64,000 nt of DNA from Myxosarcina sp. GA_180221_E-2-1-MAG-40_15 (lineage in GTDB: Bacteria; Cyanobacteriota; Cyanobacteriia; Cyanobacteriales; Xenococcaceae), in NCBI GenBank assembly GCA_020692205.1, contig JAIMKV010000011.1, positions 21,372-85,371 of the forward strand. The letters are read 5' to 3'. The position numbers and the translations under genes were made by a program. Below, in pieces: positions 8,725-18,739 of this stretch (position 1 is the first letter of the stretch; the number at the start of each line of letters is the position of its first letter). The notes under the pieces are model-generated. The model ran no database searches. It was not told the origin of the DNA and saw nothing but the letters and a program-made list of their open reading frames with translations.

Positions 8725-10899
8725 TTATTTGATAAACAACATTTCTTGATAGGTTGGCAACGGCCAAAGATCATCAGCTACTTCAGCTTCAAGAGCATCA
8801 ACATCTTCTCTTACAGCATCCATCATCGGACGGATTGTAGTAGCAAAATATTTCATATGTTCTTCTGTGCTGGCAAAATCTTCTTTTGTCAAAGCAGAGC
8901 TTAATTTAGACACTTTAGAGGTCATCGAGTTAGTCAACTCTGCAACTGTCTTGATATTATCCTTATCAAGACTAATGCCCATTTCTTCTAAACCCCCAAC
9001 AGTAGTAGCAATATCAGCTAAATGTCTCATAGCAGCGGGATAAATTCCTGTTTTGGCAATGTCCACGACTAACTTAGCTTCTACCTCAATTGAGAGAATA
9101 TATTGCTCTGCATATACTTCGTAACGACTTTCTAATTCCTTAGCAGAAAGTACTCCAGTCTTGGCAAAAAGTTCTTCAATATATTTTTCTGTTAATACTG
9201 GTAGAGCATCAGCACTAGTAGGCAAGTTAGCCAAACCTCTTTCTTCAACTGCTATCTTATGCCATTCTTCAGAGTAACCATCGCCACCAAAAATGACCGC
9301 ACCGTGTTTCTGCATTATTTCTTGAATCACAGTAAGTATTGCTTGGTTTAGCTCTGTACCCTTACTTAACTCACCTTCTAGAAGATCTCCTACGACAGTC
9401 AAAGAATCTGCCAGCATTGTATTGAGTGCAATCAATGGGCCAGAAACCGACTGACTAGAACCTACAGCACGGAATTCAAAGCGGTTACCAGTAAAAGCAA
9501 AGGGAGAAGTTCTATTGCGATCGCCTGCATCTTTGGCTAAAGGAGGTAAAGTATCGATCTCAAACTCCAATTTTCCGCTATGGCTGTACTGATCGCTAAG
9601 CTCCCCCGTAGCAATTTGGTTAAATAGCTCTTCTAATTGAGAACCCAAATAAACCGACATAATAGCAGGAGGTGCTTCGTTAGCTCCCAAACGATGATCG
9701 TTGCTGGCATTAGCAATTACTGCCCGCATCAAAGGCCCATATTTATGTACCCCGCGAATTACCGCAGCGCAGAAAATCAGAAACTGGGCGTTTTCATGAG
9801 GCGAATCGCCAGGATCTAGTAAGTTCCCTTGAGTAGAATTACCTACAGACCAGTTAACGTGCTTACCCGAGCCGTTGATTCCCGCGAAAGGCTTTTCGTG
9901 AAGCAAACAGACAAAACCATGTTTCTTCGCGGTCTGACGCAATAAAGTCATAGTTAGCTGCTGGTGATCAGAAGCTACGTTAGCTGCTTCAAAAAAAGGA
10001 GCAATTTCAAACTGCCCAGGAGCTACTTCGTTATGTCTAGTTTTAGCGGGAATGCCTAAACGATACATTTTCTTTTCCACGTCCTGCATAAAGACTTGGA
10101 CTCGCTCGGGAATCGCTCCGAAGTAATGATCGTCAAACTGTTGACCCTTGGCAGGAGGTTTGCCAAATAAAGTCCTGCCAGCTAATAATAAATCGGGACG
10201 GCTGTTGGCAAACAAAGCATCTACTAAAAAGTATTCTTGTTCTGCGCCACAGCTAGAATTCACAGGAGCAACATCATCATCACCCAAGAGCTTTAGCACT
10301 CTGGTTGCTGCCCTGTTCATTGCTCCAATAGAGCGCAATAAAGGAGTTTTTTTGTCTAGAGCTTCTCCTGTCCAAGAAACAAACACAGTCGGGATGCAAA
10401 GAGTCACGCCGTTATCTGTTTCCATCAGGTAAGCAGGACTGGTTACATCCCAAGCTGTATACCCTCTGGCTTCAAAAGTAGAGCGAATACCACCATTAGG
10501 AAAAGATGAACCATCAGGCTCACCCTGCACCAATAGCTTACCTGCAAATTCAGTGATCGCACTGCCATCGCTTTGAGTGGAGATAAAACCATCGTGCTTT
10601 TCGGCAGTGGCATTAGTCATGGGATAAAAAACGTGAGCATAATACGATGCGCCTTTGGAAATTGCCCAATCTTTCATCGCTGATGCCACGGTGTCTGCAA
10701 TGGAAACGTCTAGTTGTTCTCCTGCTTCAATGGTTTTTTTAAGTGATTTGAACACAGCTTTTGGCAAACATTGCTTCATTTTGCTCAAGCTGAAAACGTC
10801 TGCTGCCCAAAGATCTTCTAAACGTGTTGGAGGTCCGACAGGAATCGGTTCGCGGTCAGTAATTTGGTAGATTGCTTGTGTGCGAGATTCGTATCCCAT
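8725..10899 (-). CDS. glnN: Glutamine synthetase type III (GlnN)
   Basis: 724 residues from the chosen ATG at 10899 ([13 protein letters not shown]), the usual length for cyanobacterial GlnN; a 40-residue in-frame extension upstream has no family resemblance. The enzyme makes glutamine from glutamate, ammonia and ATP in the cytosol. Signatures: [61 protein letters not shown], the adenine-pocket region [19 protein letters not shown] and [13 protein letters not shown]. Type III enzymes are hexamers or dodecamers unrelated in size to GlnA. In cyanobacteria glnN is typically switched on by NtcA during nitrogen starvation, and a box with canonical spacing lies just upstream. It is followed by amt on the same strand, each with its own promoter and terminator. 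Confidence 0.96.
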   Translation of the reverse strand: MGYESRTQAIYQITDREPIPVGPPTRLEDLWAADVFSLSKMKQCLPKAVFKSLKKTIEAGEQLDVSIADTVASAMKDWAISKGASYYAHVFYPMTNATAEKHDGFISTQSDGSAITEFAGKLLVQGEPDGSSFPNGGIRSTFEARGYTAWDVTSPAYLMETDNGVTLCIPTVFVSWTGEALDKKTPLLRSIGAMNRAATRVLKLLGDDDVAPVNSSCGAEQEYFLVDALFANSRPDLLLAGRTLFGKPPAKGQQFDDHYFGAIPERVQVFMQDVEKKMYRLGIPAKTRHNEVAPGQFEIAPFFEAANVASDHQQLTMTLLRQTAKKHGFVCLLHEKPFAGINGSGKHVNWSVGNSTQGNLLDPGDSPHENAQFLIFCAAVIRGVHKYGPLMRAVIANASNDHRLGANEAPPAIMSVYLGSQLEELFNQIATGELSDQYSHSGKLEFEIDTLPPLAKDAGDRNRTSPFAFTGNRFEFRAVGSSQSVSGPLIALNTMLADSLTVVGDLLEGELSKGTELNQAILTVIQEIMQKHGAVIFGGDGYSEEWHKIAVEERGLANLPTSADALPVLTEKYIEELFAKTGVLSAKELESRYEVYAEQYILSIEVEAKLVVDIAKTGIYPAAMRHLADIATTVGGLEEMGISLDKDNIKTVAELTNSMTSKVSKLSSALTKEDFASTEEHMKYFATTIRPMMDAVREDVDALEAEVADDLWPLPTYQEMLFIK

Positions 10900-10939
10900 G
10901 ACAGTTGTGTTCTTCTTGCAAATATGTTTAGTTGAATCG

Positions 10940-10982
10940 ATCCTACTTGGTAGTAATCTGGGAAAATGTAACATAGGTAACA
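10940..10982 (-). promoter_or_regulatory. NtcA-dependent promoter of glnN
   Basis: TGTAACATAGGTAACA at 10967-10982 fits the NtcA signature TGT-N10-ACA and, read on the minus strand, GT-N10-AC. Exactly 22 bases after the AC lies TAGGAT (10940-10945), matching the TAN3T -10 box. This GTN10AC-N22-TAN3T layout is the canonical class II NtcA-activated promoter. The box differs from the ideal GTA-N8-TAC at one half-site base. The -10 is about 40 bases from the chosen ATG. Confidence 0.8.
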
Positions 10983-11265
10983 GAATTATCTTAATTTTTG
11001 ATGAGCATGGCTCAATCAAAAGTAAGGTAAGCGATTGTTGCCAAGCTTGATTGATCGCTTAAAGTTAAGCTTTGTTTTAAATTTGTTCAGGTGTAGACCG
11101 AAAAGAAAACTAAGATGTCAAAATTTAAAGTGAACCGTAGTCATCGCTACAACTTATGGGATTATTAATAAAAGTAGCTTAAGACATAACTGAAATAAAT
11201 AAGGCGGTTAAACTCAGCCAAATTAAATAAATTAAATAAATTGCTGTTGGGAGAAACAAGGGAAG

Positions 11266-11775
11266 ATGCGAGACGCAGTTACCGATTTAATTAGAAATTA
11301 CGATATTGCCGGTCGTTATCTAGACCGTAATGCCATCGATAATCTTAAAGATTATTTTACCTCTGGTACTGCCAGAGTTGCAGTGGCAACTATAGTTAGC
11401 GGCAATGCTGCCACAATTGTAAAAGATGCAGGGATTAAACTATTTGAAGAAGTGCCAGAACTAATTAGTCCTGGAGGTAACGCCTATACTACCCGTCGTT
11501 ACTCTGCTTGCTTGCGTGATATGGACTACTATCTACGTTATGCTAGCTATGCTTTGGTGGCGGGAAGCATGGATGTTTTAGATGAAAGAGTATTGCAAGG
11601 TTTGCGCGAGACATACAACTCTTTAGGAGTGCCAATTGGTCCTACTGTAGTTGGAATTCAAATTATGAAGGATATGCTCAAGGAAATGGCAGCAAACGAG
11701 GGGGTTGAAAATACTAATTTTATTGATGAGCCTTTTGAATATATGACTCGACAGCTAAGTGAGGTGTCTATTTAG
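11266..11775 (+). CDS. apcF: Allophycocyanin beta-18 subunit
   Basis: 169 residues. The start MRDAVTDLIRNYDIAGRYLDRNA, the EEVPELISPGGNAYTTRRYSACLRDMDYYLRYASYA block and a C-terminus ending FEYMTRQLSEVSI match ApcF rather than ApcB, which is shorter and lacks the ELFEEVPEL-type region. The Cys in SACLRD is the phycocyanobilin attachment site. ApcF replaces ApcB in the terminal-emitter trimer of the phycobilisome core, next to the linker ApcE, and takes part in passing energy to photosystem II. It is transcribed alone, as is usual for apcF, and divergently from glnN across a ~365-base gap. Promoters were not resolved on this side. Confidence 0.95.
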   Translation: MRDAVTDLIRNYDIAGRYLDRNAIDNLKDYFTSGTARVAVATIVSGNAATIVKDAGIKLFEEVPELISPGGNAYTTRRYSACLRDMDYYLRYASYALVAGSMDVLDERVLQGLRETYNSLGVPIGPTVVGIQIMKDMLKEMAANEGVENTNFIDEPFEYMTRQLSEVSI

Positions 11776-11836
11776 TTTCTTGGCAAAAAACTGATCATTG
11801 TTGATGATCGCTTGAAAAAATTATCGAGCAATCTCT

Positions 11837-11875
11837 ATCGCCCTAATTCCAATTCAGGTTAAGGGGCGATTTTTT
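11837..11875 (+). terminator. Intrinsic terminator of apcF
   Basis: ATCGCCC (11837-11843) and GGGCGAT (11864-11870) form a stem, with TAA/TTA just inside that may extend it, followed by six T. It lies about 60 bases after the apcF stop. Confidence 0.8.
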
Positions 11876-12017
11876 ATGCAATTTGTGCTGACTTTTTAGT
11901 CTTGGTTCTCGTATTCTTGTGGATCGTTAATAGAGCTTACAACGTATGGAATAGAAGAATTTGTACGGTAACCCACACTAACAAGACTGTTGCCATAGGT
12001 TACGTAGTTTAGCTAAA

Positions 12018-12044
12018 TTAGCACTCGGATGGTAAGAGTGCTAA
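12018..12044 (+). promoter_or_regulatory. CIRCE operator (HrcA site) upstream of groES-groEL
   Basis: TTAGCACTC - 9 bases - GAGTGCTAA, both arms perfect. This is the CIRCE consensus bound by the heat-shock repressor HrcA. It lies ~165 bases before groES, which leaves a long 5' untranslated region. I did not find a convincing K-box (GTTCGG-type) between CIRCE and the gene. Confidence 0.95.
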
Positions 12045-12207
12045 TCTAACAGATAGATTGAAGCAGAAAAGTCTTGTTGGTAAGAACTATCAAGACCCGT
12101 ATGTGTTCCGTTCATCGTCATCAGGCGATGTAATCTCTAGCAACTTTTACATCACACTGAGCATTCCGCACTTAAAATTTAGTTTTTAGTTATTTGGAGA
12201 ATCTTGC

Positions 12208-12519
12208 ATGGCAGCTATTAGTATTAACGTTACAACTGTAAAACCTTTAGGCGATCGCGTATTCATTAAAGTCAGTGCCAGTGAAGAAAAGACTGCTGGT
12301 GGTTTATATCTACCCGATGCAGCTAAAGAAAAGCCTCAAGTCGGCGAAGTTGTAGGTGTTGGCCCTGGTAAGCCCAAAGATGATGGTGGTCACACACCTT
12401 TAGAGGTAAAAGTGGGCGATAAAGTTCTTTATTCCAAATACGCTGGGACTGATATCAAACTAGGTGGTGAAGATTATGTCTTACTATCTGAAAAAGATAT
12501 CCTGGCAGCAGTTTCTTAA
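12208..12519 (+). CDS. groS: Co-chaperonin GroES
   Basis: 103 residues. Typical Cpn10 start [44 protein letters not shown], with the mobile-loop region ([11 protein letters not shown]) that contacts the GroEL apical domain, and the C-terminal [16 protein letters not shown]. It caps the GroEL folding cage in the cytosol. It is the first gene of a two-gene operon with groEL 144 bases downstream, under the CIRCE operator. GGAG lies shortly before the ATG. Confidence 0.97.
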   Translation: MAAISINVTTVKPLGDRVFIKVSASEEKTAGGLYLPDAAKEKPQVGEVVGVGPGKPKDDGGHTPLEVKVGDKVLYSKYAGTDIKLGGEDYVLLSEKDILAAVS

Positions 12520-12663
12520 TTTGTCTTTTGATTAAATTACCAGGTGGTCACTCATAACTATTGTTGTGACTATTGACAAATATCCCCTACAAAAGCCTTA
12601 CAGCACAAAAAATTTAATCTATCCGCAGTTCATCACCTTATTTATCGAAGGCAAATCAAATAT

Positions 12664-14286
12664 ATGGCTAAATCTATTATCTATAACGACGAAGCCCGTC
12701 GCGCACTAGAAAAAGGAATCGATCTATTAGCAGAAGCAGTAGCCGTTACCCTAGGTCCCAAAGGACGTAACGTAGTCCTTGAAAAAAAATTTGGCGCGCC
12801 CCAAATTGTCAATGATGGGGTAACGATCGCTAAAGAAATCGAGTTAGAAGATCACATTGAGAATACAGGTGTATCCTTAATTCGTCAAGCAGCTTCCAAG
12901 ACTAACGACGTTGCTGGAGACGGAACTACCACTGCGACAGTTTTGGCTCATGCCATTGTCAAAGAAGGTCTACGGAACGTGGCAGCAGGGGCAAACCCAA
13001 TTGCCATTAAGCGTGGTATTGACAAAGCAATTGAGTTTCTCGTTGAGAAAATCAAAGAACAGGCACAACCCGTGGGCGATTCTAAAGCGATCGCTCAAGT
13101 AGGGACGATTTCGGCGGGAAACGATGAAGAAGTCGGTAATATGATTGCTCAGGCAATGGATAAAGTCGGCAAAGAAGGTGTAATCTCTTTAGAAGAAGGT
13201 AAGTCCATGACTACTGAACTAGAGATCACCGAAGGGATGCGCTTTGATAAAGGCTATATCTCCCCTTACTTTGTAACCGATACCGAACGCATGGAAGCTG
13301 CTTTAGAAGAGCCTCTAATTCTCATTACCGATAAGAAGATTAATTTGGTACAAGACTTAGTTCCTGTATTAGAACAGGTAGCTCGTCAAGGCAAACCTTT
13401 AGTCATTATTGCTGAAGACATTGAAAAAGAAGCTCTAGCTACCCTAGTGGTTAACCGTCTGCGGGGTGTGCTAAACGTTGCAGCGATTAAAGCTCCTGGG
13501 TTTGGCGATCGCCGCAAAGCGATGCTGGAAGATATTGCGGTACTTACTGGTGGACAAGTAATCTCTGAAGATGCAGGTCTAAAATTAGAAACCGCTACAG
13601 TAGAGATGCTAGGTAAAGCTCGTCGGATCAACATTACCAAAGACAGCACTACTATTGTTGCTGAAGGTAATGAAGCAGGCGTTAAAAGTCGCTGTCAGCA
13701 AATTCGCCGTCAAATAGAAGCGAGTGATTCTTCTTATGATCAAGAAAAATTACAGGAGCGTTTAGCTAAACTTTCTGGTGGTGTAGCGGTAATTAAGGTC
13801 GGTGCTGCGACTGAAACCGAAATGAAAGACCGTAAGTTACGCCTGGAAGATGCCATTAACGCAACTAAAGCAGCGGTTGAAGAAGGTATTGTTCCTGGTG
13901 GCGGTACTACACTAGCTCATCTAGCTCCTGACCTAGAAGAATGGGCAAAGAGCAACCTCAAAAATGAGGCTTTGACTGGTGCAACTATTGTAGCTCGTGC
14001 TTTAACTGCTCCTTTAAAAAGGATTGCCGAAAATGCGGGTCAAAATGGTGCTGTAGTTGCTGAAAGAGTCAAAGAAAAAGATTTTAACATTGGCTTTAAT
14101 GCTGCTACGAATGAATATGTCAATATGTTTGAAGCTGGTATTGTTGACCCTGCCAAAGTGACTCGTTCTGCATTGCAAAATGCTGCATCGATCGCGGGAA
14201 TGGTATTAACTACCGAATGTATTGTGGTTGACAAACCCGAAAAGGATAAACCTGCTGCTGGCGGTGGCGGCGATTTTGATTATTAA
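12664..14286 (+). CDS. groL: Chaperonin GroEL (GroEL1 type, in operon with groES)
   Basis: 540 residues, ATP-driven Cpn60. Seen: [19 protein letters not shown], the nucleotide motif [13 protein letters not shown] near residue 86, [22 protein letters not shown] near 275, and a C-terminus of GGGGGDFDY. Cyanobacteria usually carry two groEL genes; the copy paired with groES and CIRCE is the heat-shock-inducible one (known of the group). Its Gly-rich tail lacks the GGM repeats of E. coli GroEL, as in other cyanobacteria. Confidence 0.97.
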   Translation: MAKSIIYNDEARRALEKGIDLLAEAVAVTLGPKGRNVVLEKKFGAPQIVNDGVTIAKEIELEDHIENTGVSLIRQAASKTNDVAGDGTTTATVLAHAIVKEGLRNVAAGANPIAIKRGIDKAIEFLVEKIKEQAQPVGDSKAIAQVGTISAGNDEEVGNMIAQAMDKVGKEGVISLEEGKSMTTELEITEGMRFDKGYISPYFVTDTERMEAALEEPLILITDKKINLVQDLVPVLEQVARQGKPLVIIAEDIEKEALATLVVNRLRGVLNVAAIKAPGFGDRRKAMLEDIAVLTGGQVISEDAGLKLETATVEMLGKARRINITKDSTTIVAEGNEAGVKSRCQQIRRQIEASDSSYDQEKLQERLAKLSGGVAVIKVGAATETEMKDRKLRLEDAINATKAAVEEGIVPGGGTTLAHLAPDLEEWAKSNLKNEALTGATIVARALTAPLKRIAENAGQNGAVVAERVKEKDFNIGFNAATNEYVNMFEAGIVDPAKVTRSALQNAASIAGMVLTTECIVVDKPEKDKPAAGGGGDFDY

Positions 14287-14328
14287 TTTTCTAGCTATTA
14301 GCTATCAGTTAGTGATTTAGAAATTAAG

Positions 14329-14364
14329 GCTGTCTCATGATCTATTTGATGAGACAGCTTTTTT
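14329..14364 (+). terminator. Intrinsic terminator of groESL
   Basis: Perfect 10-base stem, GCTGTCTCAT (14329-14338) and ATGAGACAGC (14349-14358), with a 10-base loop and six T. It lies about 40 bases after the groEL stop. The following ~250 bases up to the next gene hold nothing I can name. Confidence 0.9.
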
Positions 14365-14616
14365 GATTCAGGAACATTTAACATTTAACGAATTGCAAGG
14401 GTTCGCTGGCTGGTTAGGCAAACAGCATTAGATCGCAATAGTTTAGGTCTTAAGTTCCTGACGTAGAGCTATTTATTCATCAAGCTCTCAGTAACTAACT
14501 GACTGTAATATTCGGTAATCCGACACCACCTTAAAATTGTTAATTGAATTAAGATCAAGATTAATAAGTAAGCAATAAGCAAGTTTAAACTATTAATATA
14601 GATTTCAGTCAAAATT

Positions 14617-15345
14617 ATGAGTAATACTAGTAACTTTAAAAAAGCAATTCAGGAGGCTCAGGGAAAGTCAATTCTTGGTCCAAATGTCATCACCAATGCA
14701 CTTCCTTATTTGGGTGGTGGTTTAGTCTTAACCGCTTTAGGAACGTATGGTGGATTGGGTGTAATTGCCTCTCGTCCTGACTTGTTTATGCCCACCTTTA
14801 TTGGGGCAATGATTGCAGAATTAGTTCTCTTCTTTGTAGCTCGCGGAGTAGCTCAGCAGGGAAATAATAGTACTGCTTTACCTTTACTTGCTCTCTACAG
14901 TCTCCTATCTGGTTATACTCTTAGCGGGATCGTTTATCTGGCTTTGAGTAATTCTGGAGTGGGTATTCAGGGAGTTGGTATTGCAGCGCTTGGTTGTGGT
15001 GTCACTTTCATCGCTGGACGCAAAATTGGCTCTAATCTATCAGATGAAGATGGGTTGGCTTTATCGCAAACAGTACGTCTTGGGGTTACAGCCTTATTCG
15101 TTGTCTTGGTAGGACAATTGCTATTTTCTGTCTTTGGAGTTTACACTCCTAGCTGGTTAGAAGTTGCTATTTCTGGTGTTGGCGTTGCCCTCTTTGCTGG
15201 TGTAGCAGTAGTGGACTTTTACATTTTGCCGCGTACATATGAAGATGAGCAATATTTACCAGCTGCTCTTTCAATGTATCTAACCTATATCAATCTCTTT
15301 GTCTTCATCCTACGTTTATTGATTGCGATGAACAGCCGTGATTAA
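14617..15345 (+). CDS. Bax inhibitor-1 (BI-1/YccA) family membrane protein
   Basis: 242 residues with seven predicted hydrophobic segments. The conserved C-terminal pattern VVDFYILPRTYEDEQYLPAALSMYLTYINLFVFILRLL corresponds to the acidic pore residues and final helix of the BI-1/TMBIM family, in which bacterial members act as pH-sensitive calcium leak channels. Physiological role in cyanobacteria is unknown. It is a single gene with its own terminator. Confidence 0.85.
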   Translation: MSNTSNFKKAIQEAQGKSILGPNVITNALPYLGGGLVLTALGTYGGLGVIASRPDLFMPTFIGAMIAELVLFFVARGVAQQGNNSTALPLLALYSLLSGYTLSGIVYLALSNSGVGIQGVGIAALGCGVTFIAGRKIGSNLSDEDGLALSQTVRLGVTALFVVLVGQLLFSVFGVYTPSWLEVAISGVGVALFAGVAVVDFYILPRTYEDEQYLPAALSMYLTYINLFVFILRLLIAMNSRD

Positions 15346-15393
15346 TTATTAGCAGGTACTAGTTTTAATTAATTAATTAAATAGTGACTTTAT

Positions 15394-15427
15394 CCGTTTC
15401 TAGTTTATTCTAGAAGCGGTTTTTTTT
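15394..15427 (+). terminator. Intrinsic terminator after the BI-1 family gene
   Basis: CCGTTTCTAG (15394-15403), loop TTTATT, CTAGAAGCGG (15410-15419; one T-G wobble) and eight T. It follows the stop by about 50 bases. Confidence 0.88.
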
Positions 15428-15639
15428 AGAGAAAACTCCGAGAATTGTTGTTTTGAACTCTTAGATTCTGGTATGAATACTGAAGTGGTTTTTATTTAGC
15501 GTGATTAGACTGAGTTTAATACAAGCCTTAACGTATCAGGTCTTTATACTTCAACCGAGCGACTGAATTAATTCGAGCGGGAGTTAATGCTGAAGACATT
15601 AGTTAAGGTTAACTAATTTTAAAACTTGGTTTAGTAACA

Positions 15640-15834
15640 ATGCGTTGGAAATTATTTTTCGAGTTCTGTCTAACAATTTCAATTGTTTTTGTTCTGGCGG
15701 GAGATTTATTTTTACCTCAACCTTACCGCAGTGGTAGCCAGCAATTAAAAGTTAATCTAAATCATTTTTTGACTAGTCTATTGCCTCGCAAAACAATTAT
15801 CGATCTTGATCCTAAAATACCTCCAAATAGTTAA
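15640..15834 (+). CDS. Small membrane-anchored conserved-type protein, unknown function
   Basis: 64 residues. One hydrophobic segment (residues ~5-24, FEFCLTISIVFVLAGDLFLP) is followed by a polar tail that includes LNHFLTSLLPR. The layout resembles small cyanobacterial proteins with a GDLFLP-type motif and a short Asn-rich lumenal or cytosolic tail that I recall as recurrent but uncharacterised. ATG start, no clear ribosome site. It lies between a terminator and a strong hairpin at 15921-15977, which is consistent with a short independent transcript. Function unknown. Confidence 0.55.
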   Translation: MRWKLFFEFCLTISIVFVLAGDLFLPQPYRSGSQQLKVNLNHFLTSLLPRKTIIDLDPKIPPNS

Positions 15835-15920
15835 AGCACAGCTATTGAGCGAGATCTTTTTAAATCTTTAGGGAAAATTCTATTTGCTTACCTTTGGTAT
15901 TGCTGCTGACTTGATCAAAA

Positions 15921-15977
15921 ACATGTATAGCGATCGCACCTATATCTTCATAGATAAAGTGCGATCGCTATACATGT
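15921..15977. repeat. Perfect 19-bp inverted repeat containing HIP1
   Basis: ACATGTATAGCGATCGCAC (15921-15939) and GTGCGATCGCTATACATGT (15959-15977) are exact reverse complements separated by 19 bases, within which ATCT and AGAT could pair further. Each arm contains the HIP1 octamer GCGATCGC. It sits between two convergent genes and has no T-run. It may act as an RNA stabiliser or a bidirectional transcription barrier. Confidence 0.9.
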
Positions 15978-16018
15978 GCAATCTCTTTGTCCGCCAATTT
16001 AAATATTAAGACTAGAAG

Positions 16019-16921
16019 TTAAAACTTTTGAGCTGGAAACGGAACGGTATTCATCACTACAGAAACCGCAGGATTGGGCTTACGTAAAACTAAAAAGTCT
16101 TGTACTCCAGGAATATAATCAATCATCTGGAAATATGAGCCAAAAACTCTAATTATTTCAGCACGAGTTTGAATTACATCCCAGCCAGAACCACCCAGGC
16201 GGGTAGAATAAGTAGCATTAGAATCTTCAGAAGTTAGAGTAAAGCTACCTTTAGTTTCTAACTCTTGTAATTGCCTGGTGCCTAAGAGTGTTGAGGCGTG
16301 AAACTTACCCAGTACTGAACAGATAAATATTCCACCAGGACGCAAAATTCTTTGCATTTCTGCTAACCATAATTCTTGAGTATCAAGCGGAATATGGGTA
16401 AATACGGAAGAGGCTAACATTAGGTCGAATGAGTCGTCTTGAGCAAAACCAAGAGGTGGCTTTAGTTCGTTGTGATAAAACTCAATCTCAGGCAGATTTT
16501 TCTGACACCATTCAATCATTTTTGGGTTCACATCTGAACCTACTAGCCTCACTCCTTCAATACAGCGAAAATGCCTTAATAATCGAGCTGTACCACAGCC
16601 TAATTCGTAGATTGAACCAATAGTTCTCAGGTTAATCGAAAAGTGTTCTAAAATCTGGAATAAACGTAAAATTTCCAAATATCCAGTTTCAAAATAAACA
16701 TTATTATTACTTTGCTTGTCTAATTCTTGCTCATTTAAAGCAGCGGTTTTGGCGATCAACTCTTTCGGTGGAACAGGACCTGGATCTACTGAGCGATAAT
16801 TAAGTTCTAACTTTTCTTGAGCATATTTTTGAAACCGCTTTTCTTGTAGTTGTCGTTTGATGTAGTAAACAGTAGTTTTTGGCAGTAAGATTTTGGCTGT
16901 TTTACGGGCGATTTTTAGCAT
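16019..16921 (-). CDS. Class I SAM-dependent methyltransferase
   Basis: 300 residues. SAM-binding motif I is IYELGCGTARLLRHF (near residue 103), followed by LVGSDVNPKMIEWCQKNLP and FDLMLASSVFTHIPLDTQELWLAEMQRILRPGG, the Methyltransf_11/25 core. The N-terminal ~70 residues are basic and precede an amphipathic stretch. The closest general resemblance is to methyltransferases encoded in polysaccharide or glycolipid loci, but no such locus is adjacent. Substrate unknown. It is transcribed alone. Confidence 0.8.
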   Translation of the reverse strand: MLKIARKTAKILLPKTTVYYIKRQLQEKRFQKYAQEKLELNYRSVDPGPVPPKELIAKTAALNEQELDKQSNNNVYFETGYLEILRLFQILEHFSINLRTIGSIYELGCGTARLLRHFRCIEGVRLVGSDVNPKMIEWCQKNLPEIEFYHNELKPPLGFAQDDSFDLMLASSVFTHIPLDTQELWLAEMQRILRPGGIFICSVLGKFHASTLLGTRQLQELETKGSFTLTSEDSNATYSTRLGGSGWDVIQTRAEIIRVFGSYFQMIDYIPGVQDFLVLRKPNPAVSVVMNTVPFPAQKF

Positions 16922-17430
16922 AGAATCAAGCCTCGATCAGTTTGTAAATTAATTCATTACAAAATCCTTATTATAAATATATAAAATTTAAATTATTCAT
17001 ATTATAAATAAAATTATATTTTTAAGTTTTGATCAAGAAAATTAACATAGTCTCTGCTTTGATTAAATAAATTATAACTCTACATTTTTAATTTTCAGAT
17101 TAGACTAGTATTTCTCAATAATCTCGAATATATTAATTTTAAAAAGCCGTATCTTTGTTTGAAACGAAAAACATCTACCAATAGTTATAAATGTATTTAA
17201 AGTATTAATACAAATCAAAATATTATTAGATTAAAACTTGCTTACAGATATTTTCATTTTATCTTTTAAAATTAAATATATTAAATATAACTCAAAAAAT
17301 TAAGCATTTTAATGATTAAATTGTACCAATATGAGTGTTTTTGCCAAAAACACTTTGATTTACCTCAAACTTGTGAATAATAAGGCTATTTTAATTAAAC
17401 GGGTTTTGCCCTGTAGAATAAATATCTATA
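16922..17430. other. Very AT-rich intergenic region
   Basis: About 510 bases dominated by A/T tracts between two divergent genes. No ORF, RNA fold or repeat of note was recognised. It probably contains promoters for both flanking genes. Confidence 0.5.
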
Positions 17431-18000
17431 GTGAATGATCACAATCTGACTTTAGCTACTTTTGCCTTAGCTTCAATTATGTCTCTAGAACAAAATCGCG
17501 ATCAAGATGAAGACTTGCTGTTGCTACAAGATGTTTTAAATAGCCGTCCTTTCTCTTTAGCCGAAGCTATTGGTCGTGAAGGGGGTGTTTTTCTTAAAGG
17601 TGAATCTACGGTGCCTAAACTGGTTCAGGTAATCACCGCAATTAACATCTTTATTGATCGCCATCTCCAAGATCCTGCCGCAGCGTTACAGGCGATTTTG
17701 TATCAATGGGTTCAAGGAGATCCCAGAGTTAGCCAATATAAAGAGACTCCATTATTAGCTTTAGCAGAAATTTTGCAGTCCATTATCAATAATCCTCACT
17801 TGCTTTATGAGTTGGTGCGCCAAGTAGACATAAAATGGGGGCAGATGTACGGCGAACGTCCTTACTTTCAACAACCAGGACAAGCCCCTCACCCCAATGA
17901 CGAATACACCCACGAATCTGTTAAACAGGATTTATTAGATTTACAGCATAAATTGCGATCGCATCAACAAGCAGAGCAGCTGCTCGCCAATGAACAGTGA
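17431..18000 (+). CDS. Conserved-type cyanobacterial hypothetical protein
   Basis: 189 residues from a GTG; an ATG 48 bases downstream (MSLEQNRDQD) is the alternative start. The protein is largely helical and soluble, with the pattern FIDRHLQDPAAALQAILYQWVQGDPRVSQY and repeated leucines in LLALAEILQSIINNPHLLYELVRQVDIKW. The C-terminal third is Gln- and His-rich and polar. I do not recognise a named domain. Its coding character is good: regular codon use, no interruptions, tight packing against the Nudix gene (5-base convergent gap). Confidence 0.7.
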   Translation: MNDHNLTLATFALASIMSLEQNRDQDEDLLLLQDVLNSRPFSLAEAIGREGGVFLKGESTVPKLVQVITAINIFIDRHLQDPAAALQAILYQWVQGDPRVSQYKETPLLALAEILQSIINNPHLLYELVRQVDIKWGQMYGERPYFQQPGQAPHPNDEYTHESVKQDLLDLQHKLRSHQQAEQLLANEQ

Positions 18001-18004
18001 TCAA

Positions 18005-18556
18005 TCACCGTTTCAAATAAGCTTGTGCCAGATAAAAACAGGCAATCGATTTTCCGTCTATCGGTTCACCTGATAAAATAGCCGTCTCCAATTCCGCCTC
18101 ACTCATCAAGACTACCTCAAGATCTTCGTCTTCGTCTTGTTGCGGTGGAGTTTGCAGCTTTTCAAGATCTTGCGCTAAAAAAGCATAAATATATTCATCA
18201 GAATATCCAGGTGCCAGGATAAATTTGCCCATGTCCTGCCATTTGTTAGCTCTGTAACCCGTTTCTTCCTCTATTTCTCGCTTGATGGTTTCAAAGGGAG
18301 ATTCATTGGCCTCTACTGTCCCCGCGGGAAATTCTAATAATCTACCCTTTGCCGTAAAGCGATACTGCTTAACTAAAACAAACTTACCATCAGCAGTTAC
18401 AGGAACAGCTAAAGCTCCCCCAGGATGGCGAATACATTCCCATTCCCCTGCAATACCATTGGGTAAACGTAGTTTAACTACTTCATAATCAAATTTGCGT
18501 CCTTTATACGATAGCTTTTGCTCGATGATTTCTGGAGGTTCGTTACCTACGGACAT
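18005..18556 (-). CDS. Nudix hydrolase, probable ADP-ribose pyrophosphatase
   Basis: About 183 residues from ATG 18556; an in-frame ATG at 18604 would add 16. The Nudix box is complete: G-x5-E-x7-REIEEETGY, with LEFPAGTVEANE just before it and the FILAPGYSDEYIYAFLA block after it. The proline-glycine context (LAPGYSDE) is typical of ADP-ribose/NUDT5-like enzymes, which cleave ADP-ribose to AMP and ribose 5-phosphate. It points away from the SUI1 gene across a short gap, so the shorter start leaves more room for promoters. Confidence 0.85.
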   Translation of the reverse strand: MSVGNEPPEIIEQKLSYKGRKFDYEVVKLRLPNGIAGEWECIRHPGGALAVPVTADGKFVLVKQYRFTAKGRLLEFPAGTVEANESPFETIKREIEEETGYRANKWQDMGKFILAPGYSDEYIYAFLAQDLEKLQTPPQQDEDEDLEVVLMSEAELETAILSGEPIDGKSIACFYLAQAYLKR

Positions 18557-18739
18557 GATATTTACTTGTATTCCCTCAATTGCACAAATATCATATCTTG
18601 GCACTGCTGATTTAAGTTAGAGAGTTGATAAAATTGTTTTAGCATTAAGCTTGGGGTTCCGCGGTCAATTAATAAAATTCTATTTTGGCTCTTGTAGTGA
18701 ATTCCAGGATAATTATTGATCTCTCTGATTAACTCAAAC

